From the NCBI RefSeq assembly GCF_000316625.1, contig NC_019676.1, positions 5,970,501 through 6,034,500 on the forward strand: 64,000 nt of DNA. Reading direction: 5' to 3'. Below, piece after piece: positions 9,267-17,841 of the stretch. This stretch comes from Nostoc sp. PCC 7107 (lineage in GTDB: Bacteria > Cyanobacteriota > Cyanobacteriia > Cyanobacteriales > Nostocaceae). The translations under genes and the position numbers were made by a program. Position 1 is the stretch's first letter; each line of letters starts with the position of its first letter. The notes below the pieces were generated by a model. The model saw nothing but the letters and a program-made list of their open reading frames with translations. It was not told the DNA's origin and made no database searches.

Positions 9267-9710
9267 ATGTCAGATTGGCTAGAACATAGCGTACAGGTAG
9301 AAGTCGAGGCTCCCATAGATTTAGTGTGGAGTCTGTGGTCTGATTTAGAGCAAATGCCCCGCTGGATGAAATGGATTGATTCGGTGAAAATCCCGCCTGA
9401 TGATCCAGAAATATCTATTTGGAAACTCAACACTGGCGGTTTGGAATTTACTTGGAAATCTCAGATTCTCAAAGTTATTCCCAACCAAATTATTCAATGG
9501 CAATCAATTGATGGTTTGCCCAACCAAGGAGCAATTCGTTTTTACGATCGCCACAACAGTAGCATTGTCAAACTATCTGTGTCTTATGCCATCCCTGGCA
9601 TTATTGGCAAAATCATGGACAGCTTATTTTTAGGGCGGGTAGTAGAATCAACTATTCAAGCTGATTTAGAAAGGTTTAGACAATATGCCTTGAAAGTTAA
9701 AGCTAACTAA
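9267..9710 (+). CDS. SRPBCC (START/Bet v1-like) family protein
   Basis: A 147-residue protein of the polyketide cyclase/dehydrase type. It opens with SVQVEVEAPIDLVWSLWSDLEQMPRWMKWI, the usual first strand and helix of a Bet v1-like hydrophobic ligand pocket. Its position just downstream of zds suggests a role with carotenoids or other lipids, but that is inference. Members of this family carry or modify hydrophobic ligands; no catalytic residue is evident. Confidence 0.85.
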   Translation: MSDWLEHSVQVEVEAPIDLVWSLWSDLEQMPRWMKWIDSVKIPPDDPEISIWKLNTGGLEFTWKSQILKVIPNQIIQWQSIDGLPNQGAIRFYDRHNSSIVKLSVSYAIPGIIGKIMDSLFLGRVVESTIQADLERFRQYALKVKAN

Positions 9711-9808
9711 ATTTCCTGCAACTTACTTGATACAAAGGGAGGGCAAAATCAGGATTTGTGAGCCTTTCCTTAAATACTTAATACAAGTGTATTGTGAATA
9801 AATTTAAA

Positions 9809-10027
9809 TTAGGCAACATTAAACACGTTTGGTCGTGGAAGTGGATCACCCACAGTTTCATAAGCAATAATCAAAGATTCCAGTGCTTCAATGCCATTGG
9901 CAACAGCTGACTCGTAAGTATCCCCATGAGTGCGCCAACCTTGTCCAGGGAAATCAGGAAATCCTACCAAGAAGCAATCATCTTCTTGTGACCACTGAAT
10001 CACCATTTGGTACTTGAGTTTACTCAT
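9809..10027 (-). CDS. hicB: HicB-family antitoxin
   Basis: A 72-residue partial RNase H-like fold protein of the HicB type: KYQMVIQWSQEDDCFLVGFPDFPG, then the GWRTHGDTYESAVANGIEALE region. In hicAB systems the antitoxin neutralises the mRNA-cleaving HicA toxin. Here the start overlaps the end of hicA by 8 bases, the usual arrangement. Because hicA is disrupted, this is now probably an orphan antitoxin. No C-terminal DNA-binding domain is present. Confidence 0.88.
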   Translation of the reverse strand: MSKLKYQMVIQWSQEDDCFLVGFPDFPGQGWRTHGDTYESAVANGIEALESLIIAYETVGDPLPRPNVFNVA

Positions 10028-10329
10028 CTTGTTTACTGCTCTCTACTGCCTCAATTGCCTGTTTGACTTCCTTTTCTTGGTAGCGTTTAGCATCTGCTCC
10101 ATCTTTACTAGGACTTACGCACAGGCTACGGAAAATCGAACCACAGAGACGCAGAGGTCACGGAGAAATGAGAGTTTGAGAGGTGTTTTGCGTAAGTCCT
10201 ATTTACCTGAAACTGTGATTTTTCCAGCATACAAAGGATGTATCCAGTTAGTATGACTGCCTTTGCCGGGTAGTTCTGTAAAACCAACTTGGCGAAGCAT
10301 TTGCTTCAGCTCTCGAATTTTTTCGGCAT
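10020..10329 (-). pseudogene. hicA: hicA toxin gene, broken by a MITE insertion and a frameshift
   Basis: The reading frame RELKQMLRQVGFTELPGKGS, then HTNWIHPLYAGKITVSGK, ends at a TAG supplied by a 93-bp insertion (10109-10201). After the insertion the same frame resumes as DGADAKRYQEKEVKQAIEAV. Removing the insertion and one copy of the TTTAC duplication restores SGK-DGADAK, the family's normal sequence. The only suitable ATG (10329, MPKK) is out of frame by one base at a run of six A; seven A would give an exact 71-codon gene. HicA is a small dsRBD-like mRNA interferase, with the active-site His in GSHTNW. The toxin should be inactive. Confidence 0.88.
10109..10201. mobile_element. MITE, 93 bp, inserted in hicA
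   Basis: The terminal inverted repeats TAGGACTTACGC and GCGTAAGTCCTA bound a 93-bp non-coding element. A 5-bp direct repeat, TTTAC, flanks it at 10104-10108 and 10202-10206, as expected for a target-site duplication. A diverged copy is at 22962-23055 and an end fragment at 31039-31051. It encodes nothing and would need a transposase supplied elsewhere. Confidence 0.9.
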
Positions 10330-10390
10330 AGTTTTTAATGCCAATTAATTTACTAATGCCACTCTATCCAAATCTTGAAAAATTCAAAAA

Positions 10391-10630
10391 CTACCAAGTT
10401 GGGTCACTAAACAAATGTATCTTCAACTCCTCATCGGTTGGCGGTACTGAGGAAATGCAAGCACGGATGACATCACCATCTTCCAGTTCTACCGTACAGG
10501 CGTGACACGAACCCATGAGACAGCCAGTGGGAATAATCACTCCAGCGCGTTCGGCTACATCTAAGAGTGCTTCTCCCACTTCGGCATTGATGATGACATC
10601 ATCTGGTAAAAATCGCACGCTAACACTCAT
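10391..10630 (-). CDS. 2Fe-2S ferredoxin, plant type
   Basis: A 79-residue ferredoxin. The cluster ligands are visible in TGCLMGSCHACTVE (Cys-x4-Cys-x2-Cys), with the fourth Cys in VIRACISSVP. It is shorter than photosynthetic PetF (about 97-99 residues) and resembles the small [2Fe-2S] proteins that serve specific reductases or dioxygenases. It lies 15 bp downstream of cobQ on the same strand, so the two may share a transcript; whether it feeds electrons to cobalamin synthesis is speculation. Confidence 0.9.
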   Translation of the reverse strand: MSVSVRFLPDDVIINAEVGEALLDVAERAGVIIPTGCLMGSCHACTVELEDGDVIRACISSVPPTDEELKIHLFSDPTW

Positions 10631-10645
10631 GAAATTTTCGGCTAA

Positions 10646-12121
10646 CTATGACAAAAAGGGTGTTAAGTCTAAATGGCGTTCTACTTCCGTAGCCAGCGAG
10701 TCTAAGATTTGCTCTCGCTGTTCTCGGTAGTTGGCTACACCTGTGGGCAAGGATTTTAAACCGCGCTGTTGACGCAGGCGATTTAACCAAGCACGTCGCC
10801 AAGGGCCGTTATCAAATAGTCCGTGCAGATAAGTACCCCAAACTGATTGACAACTATCCACCAACCCTAGATTAACATCATCAAATAAGGCTTGAAATGC
10901 TTGACTATCTGGTGGCTGTTCGATGCGCGATCGCCCTTGGTGAATTTCAAACCCATTGACTGGTAAGCCTGCTTGGGGATAATTTGAGCTAACTTGACGC
11001 TGACGAGCAATTTTTTGTCCTGTAATGACGGTTCTAATGGGCAATAAATTTAGACCCTGAAATCTGCCGGCTTGTCCTTCTATACCTTCAGGGTCAGCAA
11101 TAATTTGTCCTAACATTTGATAGCCGCCACAAATCCCTAAAACTGTCCCACCAGAAGCGGCATAATTTTGGATTGCTTCTGCCATACCGCTTTTCTGCAA
11201 TAAAATTAAGTCGGCAATGGTGGTTTTTGTCCCAGGAAGAATTACCGCATCTGGGTGTCCCAAGTCTTGTTTTGGGCTGAGATATCTCACAGAAACTGTC
11301 GGTTCTGATTCTAAGGGGTCAAAGTCGGTAAAGTTGGCAATTCTGGGTAAGCGGATGACAACTATATTTAAGTCAGCTTGAGTTTTATATGATTTTCGAT
11401 CTAGTAAATCGAGGGAGTCTTCAGCGGGAAATATTTCTTGAAAGTAAGGTAAAACGCCAATCACAGGTTTTTTGGTGCGTTCTTCTAGCCATTTTATCCC
11501 TGAATCTAAAAGCGATCGCTGTCCACGGAATTTGTTAATGACAATACCTTTAATTAAATCCCGTTCATCTGGGTCAAGTAATTCTAAAGTCCCGACTACA
11601 TGGGCAAAAGCACCACCACGGTCAATATCTACTACCAAAATTGTAGGTGCATTTAAATACTTGGCTATCCGCATATTTGTCAGGTCGCGGTGCTTAAGGT
11701 TAATTTCTGCTGGACTCCCTGCACCTTCGCAAACCAATATGTCAAATTCGGTGGATAGATGTTGAAGAGATTCTTCTATGGCTCGCCAACCAAGGTCAAA
11801 AAATTGTTCGTAGTAATCTGCTGCTTTAACTCGTCCTACAGGTCTACCTTTAACAATTACCTGGGAAGTCATATCACCTTGGGGTTTCAGTAAAATGGGA
11901 TTCATTTCTACCCAAGGAACCACCCCAGAAGCCCACGCTTGTACCGCCTGTGCATAACCAATTTCGCCCCCATTGGCAGTGACATAAGCATTTAAAGCCA
12001 TATTTTGACCTTTAAAGGGAGCCACTCGCCAACCACGCCGTGACAACAAACGGCAAATAGCAGTAGTTAAGAGTGATTTCCCTGCGTGGGATGTTGTCCC
12101 CACTACCATAATTGCTTTCAT
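10646..12121 (-). CDS. cobQ: Cobyric acid synthase
   Basis: A 491-residue glutamine-dependent amidotransferase that amidates four side chains of adenosylcobyrinic acid a,c-diamide in cobalamin synthesis. The N-terminal nucleotide-binding domain begins MVVGTTSHAGKSLL. The C-terminal class I-like glutaminase domain has the nucleophile Cys in LGICGGYQMLG and the catalytic His in GTYLHGLFDN. The length is that of the family. Pseudocobalamin synthesis is usual in cyanobacteria. No other cob genes are adjacent. Confidence 0.96.
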   Translation of the reverse strand: MKAIMVVGTTSHAGKSLLTTAICRLLSRRGWRVAPFKGQNMALNAYVTANGGEIGYAQAVQAWASGVVPWVEMNPILLKPQGDMTSQVIVKGRPVGRVKAADYYEQFFDLGWRAIEESLQHLSTEFDILVCEGAGSPAEINLKHRDLTNMRIAKYLNAPTILVVDIDRGGAFAHVVGTLELLDPDERDLIKGIVINKFRGQRSLLDSGIKWLEERTKKPVIGVLPYFQEIFPAEDSLDLLDRKSYKTQADLNIVVIRLPRIANFTDFDPLESEPTVSVRYLSPKQDLGHPDAVILPGTKTTIADLILLQKSGMAEAIQNYAASGGTVLGICGGYQMLGQIIADPEGIEGQAGRFQGLNLLPIRTVITGQKIARQRQVSSNYPQAGLPVNGFEIHQGRSRIEQPPDSQAFQALFDDVNLGLVDSCQSVWGTYLHGLFDNGPWRRAWLNRLRQQRGLKSLPTGVANYREQREQILDSLATEVERHLDLTPFLS

Positions 12122-12394
12122 ACTTAATGTCGGTTTTTTATAATAGGGTGGAATAGGTTATGAACGGGTGATATTGCCATCCGTTCATCAACAGTTATAC
12201 GTTAAGAAGCTAACAGAACTACAGGTAGGAAAAATATTCACACCCAAGTTAATGGCCCAGATTACTTACATAACTCTCATCAAAATCTGCAAAAATTGGT
12301 CAGATGTTGATGAAGAATTTATATTGGGTTTGATGCTTCCGTAGATATATTGTTCCCTTTTGTAACCTAAATATTAACTTTAAGATTTTCAATT

Positions 12395-12799
12395 CTAAAA
12401 AGGTAGTCTCAACCAACGGATGCCTGCATTGTACAGGTAATCTTGCCAGGAAGGGGTAGTCCAATTTTTTCCCTGATATTTTTCTACTAGTTGATAACCT
12501 AAAGGCGTGAGGCGAAAACTATCGGTAATTCCCTGGCCATCAACTTCGCGCCGCAGTACACCGACTTGGATTAACCAGTCCAAAGCGTTATAACAACTCA
12601 GTTCTGATAAGGGACGCTGAGTATAACCTTGCTGGACACCATTTTCTAGGGCGATCGCATTTAATGGTACACTCTGGTTACGCATGGCTGTGAATAAACC
12701 AACAGTGAAAGGACAACAAATTAGCGATCGCTCGGCTCTTTCTACTGTGGTACGTGAGTAAGAGAAGATTTTCGAGTTTGGGGAATCAATAATAGCCAT
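12395..12799 (-). CDS. Conserved cyanobacterial protein (Npun_F0494-like), 134 aa
   Basis: A soluble protein with a helix-rich layout that fits a winged-helix DNA-binding fold (YNALDWLIQVGVLRREVD, then FRLTPLGYQLVEKYQG). I recall it as the cyanobacterial family named after Npun_F0494, but I cannot confirm this. It ends in an aromatic tail (GIRWLRLPF). It is divergent from the peroxiredoxin gene with a shared 180-bp upstream region. Confidence 0.6.
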   Translation of the reverse strand: MAIIDSPNSKIFSYSRTTVERAERSLICCPFTVGLFTAMRNQSVPLNAIALENGVQQGYTQRPLSELSCYNALDWLIQVGVLRREVDGQGITDSFRLTPLGYQLVEKYQGKNWTTPSWQDYLYNAGIRWLRLPF

Positions 12800-12978
12800 T
12801 TAAGTATGTTTTGGTGATTGGACAAAAATTTAAGTATTTTAGATTACTAGTTATTTACTGTGAGAAAAATTATCTAGATATTGGTATTTACACTGTTTTT
12901 TCAGTAATACATTTAATTATTGTAAATTATTGTAAAATTTCAAAGTCATCAACAAACACCAAACAGGAAAGGTTCATT

Positions 12979-13416
12979 ATGCCTCTAGCAGTTGGTACAA
13001 ATGCACCTGCATTTACCGTCAAAGATACGAATGGGAACACCATCTCATTATCTGATTTTGCTGGTAAGACAGTTGTTTTGTATTTTTATCCCAAAGATGA
13101 CACTCCAGGCTGCACCAAACAAGCGTGTAGCTTCCGCGATGCTCAAGAGCAATATCAAGGTAAAGATGTGGTTGTTTTGGGTGTGAGTGCCGATGATGAA
13201 GTGTCTCATCAAGCTTTTACCCAAAAATTCAATCTCAACTTTCCCCTGCTGGCAGATACCGATAAGTCTCTCATTCAAGCTTACGATGTTGATGGTGGTG
13301 GTTATGCCAAGCGTGTCACCTACATCATCGACCCCAGTGGCAAAATTATTCATGTTGATGCCAACGTGAATACATCTAACCACGCCAGCGATATTTTAGC
13401 GGCACTGGGGCTGTAA
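12979..13416 (+). CDS. prxQ: Peroxiredoxin, PrxQ/BCP type
   Basis: A 145-residue thiol peroxidase that reduces H2O2 and organic peroxides. The peroxidatic Cys is in PKDDTPGCTKQACSFRD, with the resolving Cys five residues later, the arrangement of PrxQ. The start is the ATG at 12979, preceded by AGGAAAGG; the open frame extends further upstream but lacks coding character. In cyanobacteria this enzyme is normally reduced by thioredoxin. It stands alone. Confidence 0.92.
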   Translation: MPLAVGTNAPAFTVKDTNGNTISLSDFAGKTVVLYFYPKDDTPGCTKQACSFRDAQEQYQGKDVVVLGVSADDEVSHQAFTQKFNLNFPLLADTDKSLIQAYDVDGGGYAKRVTYIIDPSGKIIHVDANVNTSNHASDILAALGL

Positions 13417-13439
13417 TTGCTCAATCCAAAATCTGTCTT

Positions 13440-13482
13440 GGAAAGTTTGCTCAACGGGGGGAACCCCCGCACGCAACTTTCC
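13440..13482. repeat. Double-hairpin REP-like repeat
   Basis: The outer arms GGAAAGTTTGC and GCAACTTTCC enclose an inner CGGGGG-GAAC-CCCCG hairpin. A second unit with the same design but different inner sequence is at 40031-40068, so this is a dispersed family and not a simple terminator, though it may end the peroxiredoxin transcript. Confidence 0.75.
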
Positions 13483-13502
13483 GCAAAATCTAAAATTTAT
13501 TG

Positions 13503-13584
13503 ACCTCACCTTTTGTCTTTATTTCCTTGTACTGACTACAAACCTAGCTTCAGTCAAGAATTTACAGACAAGGTGAGGTTTTTG
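13503..13584 (+). terminator. Possible terminator with a long loop
   Basis: ACCTCACCT at 13503 pairs with AGGTGAGGT at 13571-13579, with further matches inside (GTCT/AGAC), followed directly by five T. The loop is about 59 bases, longer than usual. It would end transcripts coming from the peroxiredoxin gene. Confidence 0.4.
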
Positions 13585-13592
13585 AATATGAT

Positions 13593-14003
13593 TCAGTTTC
13601 CTGGGGGGACAATTTGTACTGGAGAAGTCACATTGGGAGATGTGATGGCTGGTAAACCAGGAACTGCTTGTCCAGAAGTAGTATTTGTTGGTTGATTGGG
13701 ATTTTGTTTGAGTGCAGCCCGCTTTCGGTTTAATTCGGCCACCGCTGAATTTAATTCGTCATCTTTTTGTTGAGTATTCCAGTTGAGATTACCAAGTTGA
13801 GCGCGATGAATTAGGTCAAGAGGATTTAGTCCACCTGAGTTAGTCGAAAATGGATTGGTATTATCTAGGGAATTATCACCAGGATTGGCATCAATTGTAT
13901 TAAGTTGAGCCAAACTCGGTTGTGATAAGAGAAAAGAGGCAAAGCCAATGCCGGCTAAGGTAGCCACACAGCAGCTTTTAACTGATAAAAATGATTTTTG
14001 CAT
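13593..14003 (-). CDS. Secreted Asn/Pro-rich protein, 136 aa
   Basis: The start chosen gives MQKSFLSVKSCCVATLAGIG, followed by FASFLLSQPSLAQ, a clear signal peptide with a likely cut after SLAQ near residue 33. The mature part is rich in Asn, Pro and Ser, with one charged helix (QQKDDELNSAVAELNRKRAA) and a proline-rich end. No family is recognised. It follows the ABC permease gene by 43 bp on the same strand, so it may belong to that operon. Confidence 0.65.
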   Translation of the reverse strand: MQKSFLSVKSCCVATLAGIGFASFLLSQPSLAQLNTIDANPGDNSLDNTNPFSTNSGGLNPLDLIHRAQLGNLNWNTQQKDDELNSAVAELNRKRAALKQNPNQPTNTTSGQAVPGLPAITSPNVTSPVQIVPPGN

Positions 14004-14046
14004 GAGATTCTTCTCTAATACGCTCCAACGACACCATGCTTTTATC

Positions 14047-14925
14047 TTAAGCAAGAGTCCGCCGTAATTGGGGTTGAATGCTGAATAAGGCAACAACGGC
14101 AAAGCCAAACAAAATTAATAAAGCACCACCAAAAGTAACATCACCCCAAGGTGCTTGCATGACTATACTACCCAATCCCCAATTGTTGTGGAGATAGAGA
14201 TAGCGGATAGGTTCAATTGCATAGCTAAGTGGGTTCAGTGTAGCCACAACTTGTAACCACTTGGGCATGAAAGATAAAGGCGCTAAAGCTGTGCTGGCAA
14301 ACAGTAAAGGCAGGTTGGTAACAAAAATCACTGCAATTAATTCAATGTGTCCAGGTAGAGCAAAAGCTAAACCCAGAGAAATAGCAGTTACGCCCAACGC
14401 TAAGAGAAAGACAATGAGGGCGATCGCACTCAAACCCACTGCATCCGGTAGCCCTGCCCCCAGAAAGGCTGCTGCACCAACAATTACAGCCGCTTGGAGT
14501 AAACTTTGGCTAATAATAAAGATGGCGGAAGCAAAGACAATCGAAAACCTCGATGCTAGGGGTGCGACTAATAAACGGTTCAAAAAGCCAAATTCGCGGT
14601 CAAACATCACAGGTAATCCGGCGTTTAATGCGCCAGCAAATGCGGTAAAAACAATTACGCCAGCAGCTAAAAATTGACCGTAATTTGTCGTATTGCCAAA
14701 TAAACCCTTGGGTGCGTTCTGGAATAAAGCGCCGAATAGCACCAGCCACATGACAGGCTGAATAATTCCCGCCAATAAAGTTGAGGGACGGCGTTGTAAT
14801 TGAATAAACAAGCGACGAGTTAAAGCCAGGGTTTCTTGGGTCAAGTCACCCAAAAAATTAGGTGCAGCATCAGCAGGTGAGGCTAGTTGCTGCCAGTTGA
14901 CATCAGATTTAGGAGTTACACTCAT
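14047..14925 (-). CDS. ABC-2 type transporter permease (DrrB-like)
   Basis: A 292-residue integral membrane protein with six hydrophobic segments after a cytosolic start containing RRLFIQLQRRPSTLLAGIIQP, the usual coupling region. The ABC-2 signature FMPKWLQVVATLNPLSYAIE is near residue 220. It pairs with the ATPase upstream (15018-16037) as an exporter of the daunorubicin-resistance type. The substrate is unknown; cyanobacterial members are mostly uncharacterised. Confidence 0.9.
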   Translation of the reverse strand: MSVTPKSDVNWQQLASPADAAPNFLGDLTQETLALTRRLFIQLQRRPSTLLAGIIQPVMWLVLFGALFQNAPKGLFGNTTNYGQFLAAGVIVFTAFAGALNAGLPVMFDREFGFLNRLLVAPLASRFSIVFASAIFIISQSLLQAAVIVGAAAFLGAGLPDAVGLSAIALIVFLLALGVTAISLGLAFALPGHIELIAVIFVTNLPLLFASTALAPLSFMPKWLQVVATLNPLSYAIEPIRYLYLHNNWGLGSIVMQAPWGDVTFGGALLILFGFAVVALFSIQPQLRRTLA

Positions 14926-14928
14926 GGG

Positions 14929-15012
14929 AAGTATGAAGTATGAAGTGTGAAGTATGAAATGTAAAGTGCGAAATGTGAAGTGTGAATTTTATTTTCATAC
15001 TTCACACTTCAG
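14929..15012. repeat. Heptamer repeat array in the ABC operon
   Basis: Degenerate GAAGTAT/GAAGTGT units (consensus about TGAAGTR) run for some 60 bases and then meet the reverse-complement units (CATACTTCACACTTCA), so the array can also fold into a hairpin. It separates the ATPase and permease genes. Confidence 0.75.
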
Positions 15013-15017
15013 AATTT

Positions 15018-16037
15018 CTATCTCATATTTTGCTTCTTTTCTGCTTTGGGATCACGGTTAGCCACTGCGGCCAGTTCTGCATCCATTAAGGTGCGTCCAG
15101 TGGCTGCGAGGTACACATCATCTAAGCTAGGGCGAGATTGAGCGATGCCGAATATTGGTAAGCTTGCATGATTGAGGGTTTGCTGAATGGTAATTAGGGC
15201 ATCATTTTGGGGTGTGACTACTAAATTCAGAGAATTACCTTGAGCGCTGTTAATGATGATTTCTTGGACAAAAGGTAAAGCTTGTAAGAGGTCTTTGGCT
15301 TTTTCGGCTTCCTCAAGGGGAGAAAATTCCCGAATGCGTAAGGTAATGCGATCGCCTCCTACTCTATCTTTTAATTGTGAGGGTGTACCTGTGGCAATGA
15401 CAATCCCACGGTCAATAATAGCGACGCGATCTGCTAGTGCGTCAATCTCTTCTAAATAATGGCTGGTAATTAATACTGTTGTTCCTGATACCCGCAACTT
15501 CCGCAGGAAATCCCACACAACAAAACGGCTTTCGATGTCTAGTCCTACGGATGGTTCGTCCAACACCAATACATCCGGTGCATGGAGTAACCCAGCCGCT
15601 AAATCAAGGCGTTTGCGTAAACCACCAGAATAAGTTCCTGTCTTTTTATCAGCGTATTCTTGCAAACTCAGTAAATCTAAAACCGTCTGAATTCGCTGTT
15701 TTGCTACCGCGCCAGGGAGGTGATAAAGCGCCGCTTGTAATTGCAGCAGTTCTCGTCCAGTCAACACTTTATCTATAGCAACTTCCTGCGCTACATAACC
15801 GAGTTTTTGCCTTGCTACTCTGGGGTTATCCAACACAGAAATTCCAGATACTTCAATTTTGCCAGCATCTGGAGTGGTGAGGGTACACAAAGCACGCAGA
15901 GTAGTAGTTTTACCTGCACCGTTGGGGCCGAGTAAACCAAAGATTTCTCCTGACTCGACTTCAAAAGAAACATCTTTGACGGCTTCAACAGTACCGTAGC
16001 GCTTTTGCAGATTTTGAATTAAAACGGCGGGAGCCAT
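15018..16037 (-). CDS. ABC transporter ATP-binding protein (DrrA family)
   Basis: A 339-residue ATPase. Walker A is GLLGPNGAGKTT (about 34-45), the signature is YSGGLRKRLDLA, Walker B is VLVLDEPSVGLD and the switch His is in ITSHYLEE. The extra C-terminal domain of about 100 residues and the overall layout match the daunorubicin-resistance DrrA group. The ATG at 16037 is preferred over an upstream TTG because a GGGA ribosome site lies nine bases before it. The gene is upstream of the permease on the same strand; together they make an exporter. Confidence 0.92.
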   Translation of the reverse strand: MAPAVLIQNLQKRYGTVEAVKDVSFEVESGEIFGLLGPNGAGKTTTLRALCTLTTPDAGKIEVSGISVLDNPRVARQKLGYVAQEVAIDKVLTGRELLQLQAALYHLPGAVAKQRIQTVLDLLSLQEYADKKTGTYSGGLRKRLDLAAGLLHAPDVLVLDEPSVGLDIESRFVVWDFLRKLRVSGTTVLITSHYLEEIDALADRVAIIDRGIVIATGTPSQLKDRVGGDRITLRIREFSPLEEAEKAKDLLQALPFVQEIIINSAQGNSLNLVVTPQNDALITIQQTLNHASLPIFGIAQSRPSLDDVYLAATGRTLMDAELAAVANRDPKAEKKQNMR

Positions 16038-16176
16038 GACAGCCAATCCCTAACTATACAATTCGCAACAAAGTCTATATATCTATTGTAGTTGAGTAGT
16101 GTTAGGTGAAGCGATCGCTGGGATACGACTCGTTTATTTTATGGATTGGGGACTTCTAAGGAATAAAATCACCACA

Positions 16177-16650
16177 ATGTATAGAATTTTAATATTTGGC
16201 AATTCTGGTTCTGGAAAAAGCACTCTTGCAAATAAGCTTGCTAAAGACCTCATGATTCCAATTCTTGATCTCGATACTATTGTTTGGCAACCAAACCAAA
16301 TTGCCATACGCCGCCCTCAAGCAGATTCAGAAAAGGCTCTACGAAACTTCATAAAAAATAATATTTCTTGGGTAATTGAAGGCTGCTACAGTACGCTAAT
16401 CAAAATTGCGATCCAATTCTCAACTGAAATCTATTTCCTAAATCCCGGTATTAGTAAGTGTCTGGAAAATAACCTTAATCGACCCTGGGAGCCGCACAAA
16501 TTCAAATCAATCGAGGAACAGGCGCAAACATTCGAGTTTCTCCAAAATTGGATTCAACAATATGAAGAACGTGACGATGAATTCAGTTATTCATCCCATC
16601 GCTCAATATTTAATCAATATAATGGCAAAAAACATGAAATTATCACATAA
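16177..16650 (+). CDS. Small P-loop NTPase (adenylate/shikimate kinase-like)
   Basis: A 157-residue protein with Walker A GNSGSGKST at about residues 7-15, then LDLDTIVWQPN and a SWVIEGCYS strand. This pattern is typical of the FlaR/AAA_17-like nucleotide kinase relatives that sit alone in bacterial genomes. The ATG at 16177 is chosen because the Walker A then starts at its usual distance; the frame is open further upstream. The substrate is unknown. Confidence 0.75.
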   Translation: MYRILIFGNSGSGKSTLANKLAKDLMIPILDLDTIVWQPNQIAIRRPQADSEKALRNFIKNNISWVIEGCYSTLIKIAIQFSTEIYFLNPGISKCLENNLNRPWEPHKFKSIEEQAQTFEFLQNWIQQYEERDDEFSYSSHRSIFNQYNGKKHEIIT

Positions 16651-16735
16651 CCCAATCGTCCCAAATTACCTGGTGATGAATATTCGACAATTGAGTTAAA
16701 ACGTTCAATTGCTTACTGCGGCTAGATATCATAAG

Positions 16736-16766
16736 AAAAACCCTCATAGCGTTTATGAGGGTTTTT
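16736..16766. terminator. Bidirectional intrinsic terminator
   Basis: AAAAACCCTCATA and TATGAGGGTTTTT form a perfect 13-bp stem with a GCGTT loop, ending in A/T runs on both sides. It lies just past the end of rpsU on the minus strand and past the kinase-like gene on the plus strand, and can serve both. Confidence 0.9.
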
Positions 16767-16787
16767 GTTTATATCTATAATTACTTT

Positions 16788-16976
16788 TTAAGTGCGGAAA
16801 CGTCTCTTACCCTGCTTTTGCAAGGCAAGTTTTTTACGCTTAGATTTTTCAATAGGCGTTTCAAAGTGACGGTGCTTCCTCATATCTTGAAAAATTCCCG
16901 CCTTGGAAACTTCTCGTTTAAATCGGCGTAAGGCTGACTCCAGGTGTTCATTTTCACCCACTATAATTTGGGTCAT
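16788..16976 (-). CDS. rpsU: 30S ribosomal protein S21
   Basis: A 62-residue basic protein with the S21 signature [19 protein letters not shown] and a Lys/Arg-rich tail ([17 protein letters not shown]). It lies downstream of an RRM-protein gene on the same strand; the rbp-rpsU arrangement has been described in Anabaena. A strong terminator follows. Confidence 0.96.
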   Translation of the reverse strand: MTQIIVGENEHLESALRRFKREVSKAGIFQDMRKHRHFETPIEKSKRKKLALQKQGKRRFRT

Positions 16977-17194
16977 TATCTCTCCTCATTAAATTAAATT
17001 CATCAATGGACTGAGCAGGCACTAACAGTGTAAAAAAAAGATAAATTTTTTGCCTGACCGAAAAATTCGTTCTTCAAATTTCTGGTTTTATAGCAATTAC
17101 CAATCAAATGCGGTATATCTTCTCTAGCCTAAGTGCCTCTAGTCTCTAACATCAAAAAAAATGTCACCCTATAAAATGGGCAACACTATCAAGC

Positions 17195-17503
17195 TTAGTA
17201 GCGATTACGTCCACCACCGCCACCGTATCCTCCGCGACCGCCACCAGAAGAACCTCTGTCTTCTTTGGGCTTGGCTTTATTAACTTTGAGTCCACGACCC
17301 ATCCATTCAGCACCATCAAGAGCTTCGATCGCAGCGGCTTCTTCAGCTTCTGTTCCCATTTCCACAAAAGCAAAGCCGCGCAGACGGCCTGTTTCCCGGT
17401 CTGTAGGTACTTGTACCCGCTTTACCGTGCCATATTCAGAAAAAACGCCTGTAATATCATTCTCTGTAACATCGTAAGAGAGGTTGCCTACATAAATTGA
17501 CAT
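17195..17503 (-). CDS. RNA-binding protein with RRM and Gly-rich tail (Rbp family)
   Basis: A 102-residue protein: one RRM at residues 1-80 with RNP2 (IYVGNL) and RNP1 (RGFAFVEM), then a short glycine-rich tail (GGGRGGYGGGGGRNRY). This is the cyanobacterial Rbp type, several of which are induced by cold in Anabaena. The gene ends about 220 bp before rpsU. The 5' leader is long, as in cold-regulated family members. Which rbp paralogue this is cannot be decided here. Confidence 0.93.
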   Translation of the reverse strand: MSIYVGNLSYDVTENDITGVFSEYGTVKRVQVPTDRETGRLRGFAFVEMGTEAEEAAAIEALDGAEWMGRGLKVNKAKPKEDRGSSGGGRGGYGGGGGRNRY

Positions 17504-17841
17504 TGACTGTCTCCAAAATTTTTAGTGTGTAGAGATGTAAATTTCGGAGAAAACTCTGTAAATACTAAAAGGTAAAATCCTGTCAATACTAAAAACAAAA
17601 ATACTCACCGAATTAACTCTCATTTTCTAAGATGACATATAAGGGAATTTTCTGCATCCCGTAAATAGAAGCATTATTTGAAACTAGTGTGACATATTCT
17701 AGTATCGGCGAAAGCCCAGGGAGCGCTAATTCTCTTCACAGGCGCTCACTCCAACAAAAAACCTCGGCTTTAAGTACCGAGGAAATTAGGAGAAGTCCAA
17801 ATGGCGATGAGTAAAGATAACCTAACTGAAGTTCAAAAATC
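17504..17841. other. Leader/promoter region of the Rbp gene and terminator of the next gene
   Basis: This 338-bp region holds an inverted repeat (GAGCGC near 17721 with GCGCTC near 17742) and, at its right end, an intrinsic terminator for the minus-strand Psb34-like gene. The rest is AT-rich, consistent with a long 5' leader for the Rbp gene. Confidence 0.5.
17754..17782 (-). terminator. Intrinsic terminator of the Psb34-like gene
   Basis: On the minus strand CCTCGG pairs with CCGAGG, followed by six or more T. It starts 60 bases after the stop codon at 17842. Confidence 0.8.

Noticed and set aside
10014-10256. 80-codon plus-strand frame across the MITE
   Set aside because: It is antisense to hicA and hicB and exists only because of the inserted element.
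13513-13695. 60-codon plus-strand frame after the peroxiredoxin gene
   Set aside because: It overlaps the end of the secreted protein gene on the other strand and the putative terminator; no coding character.
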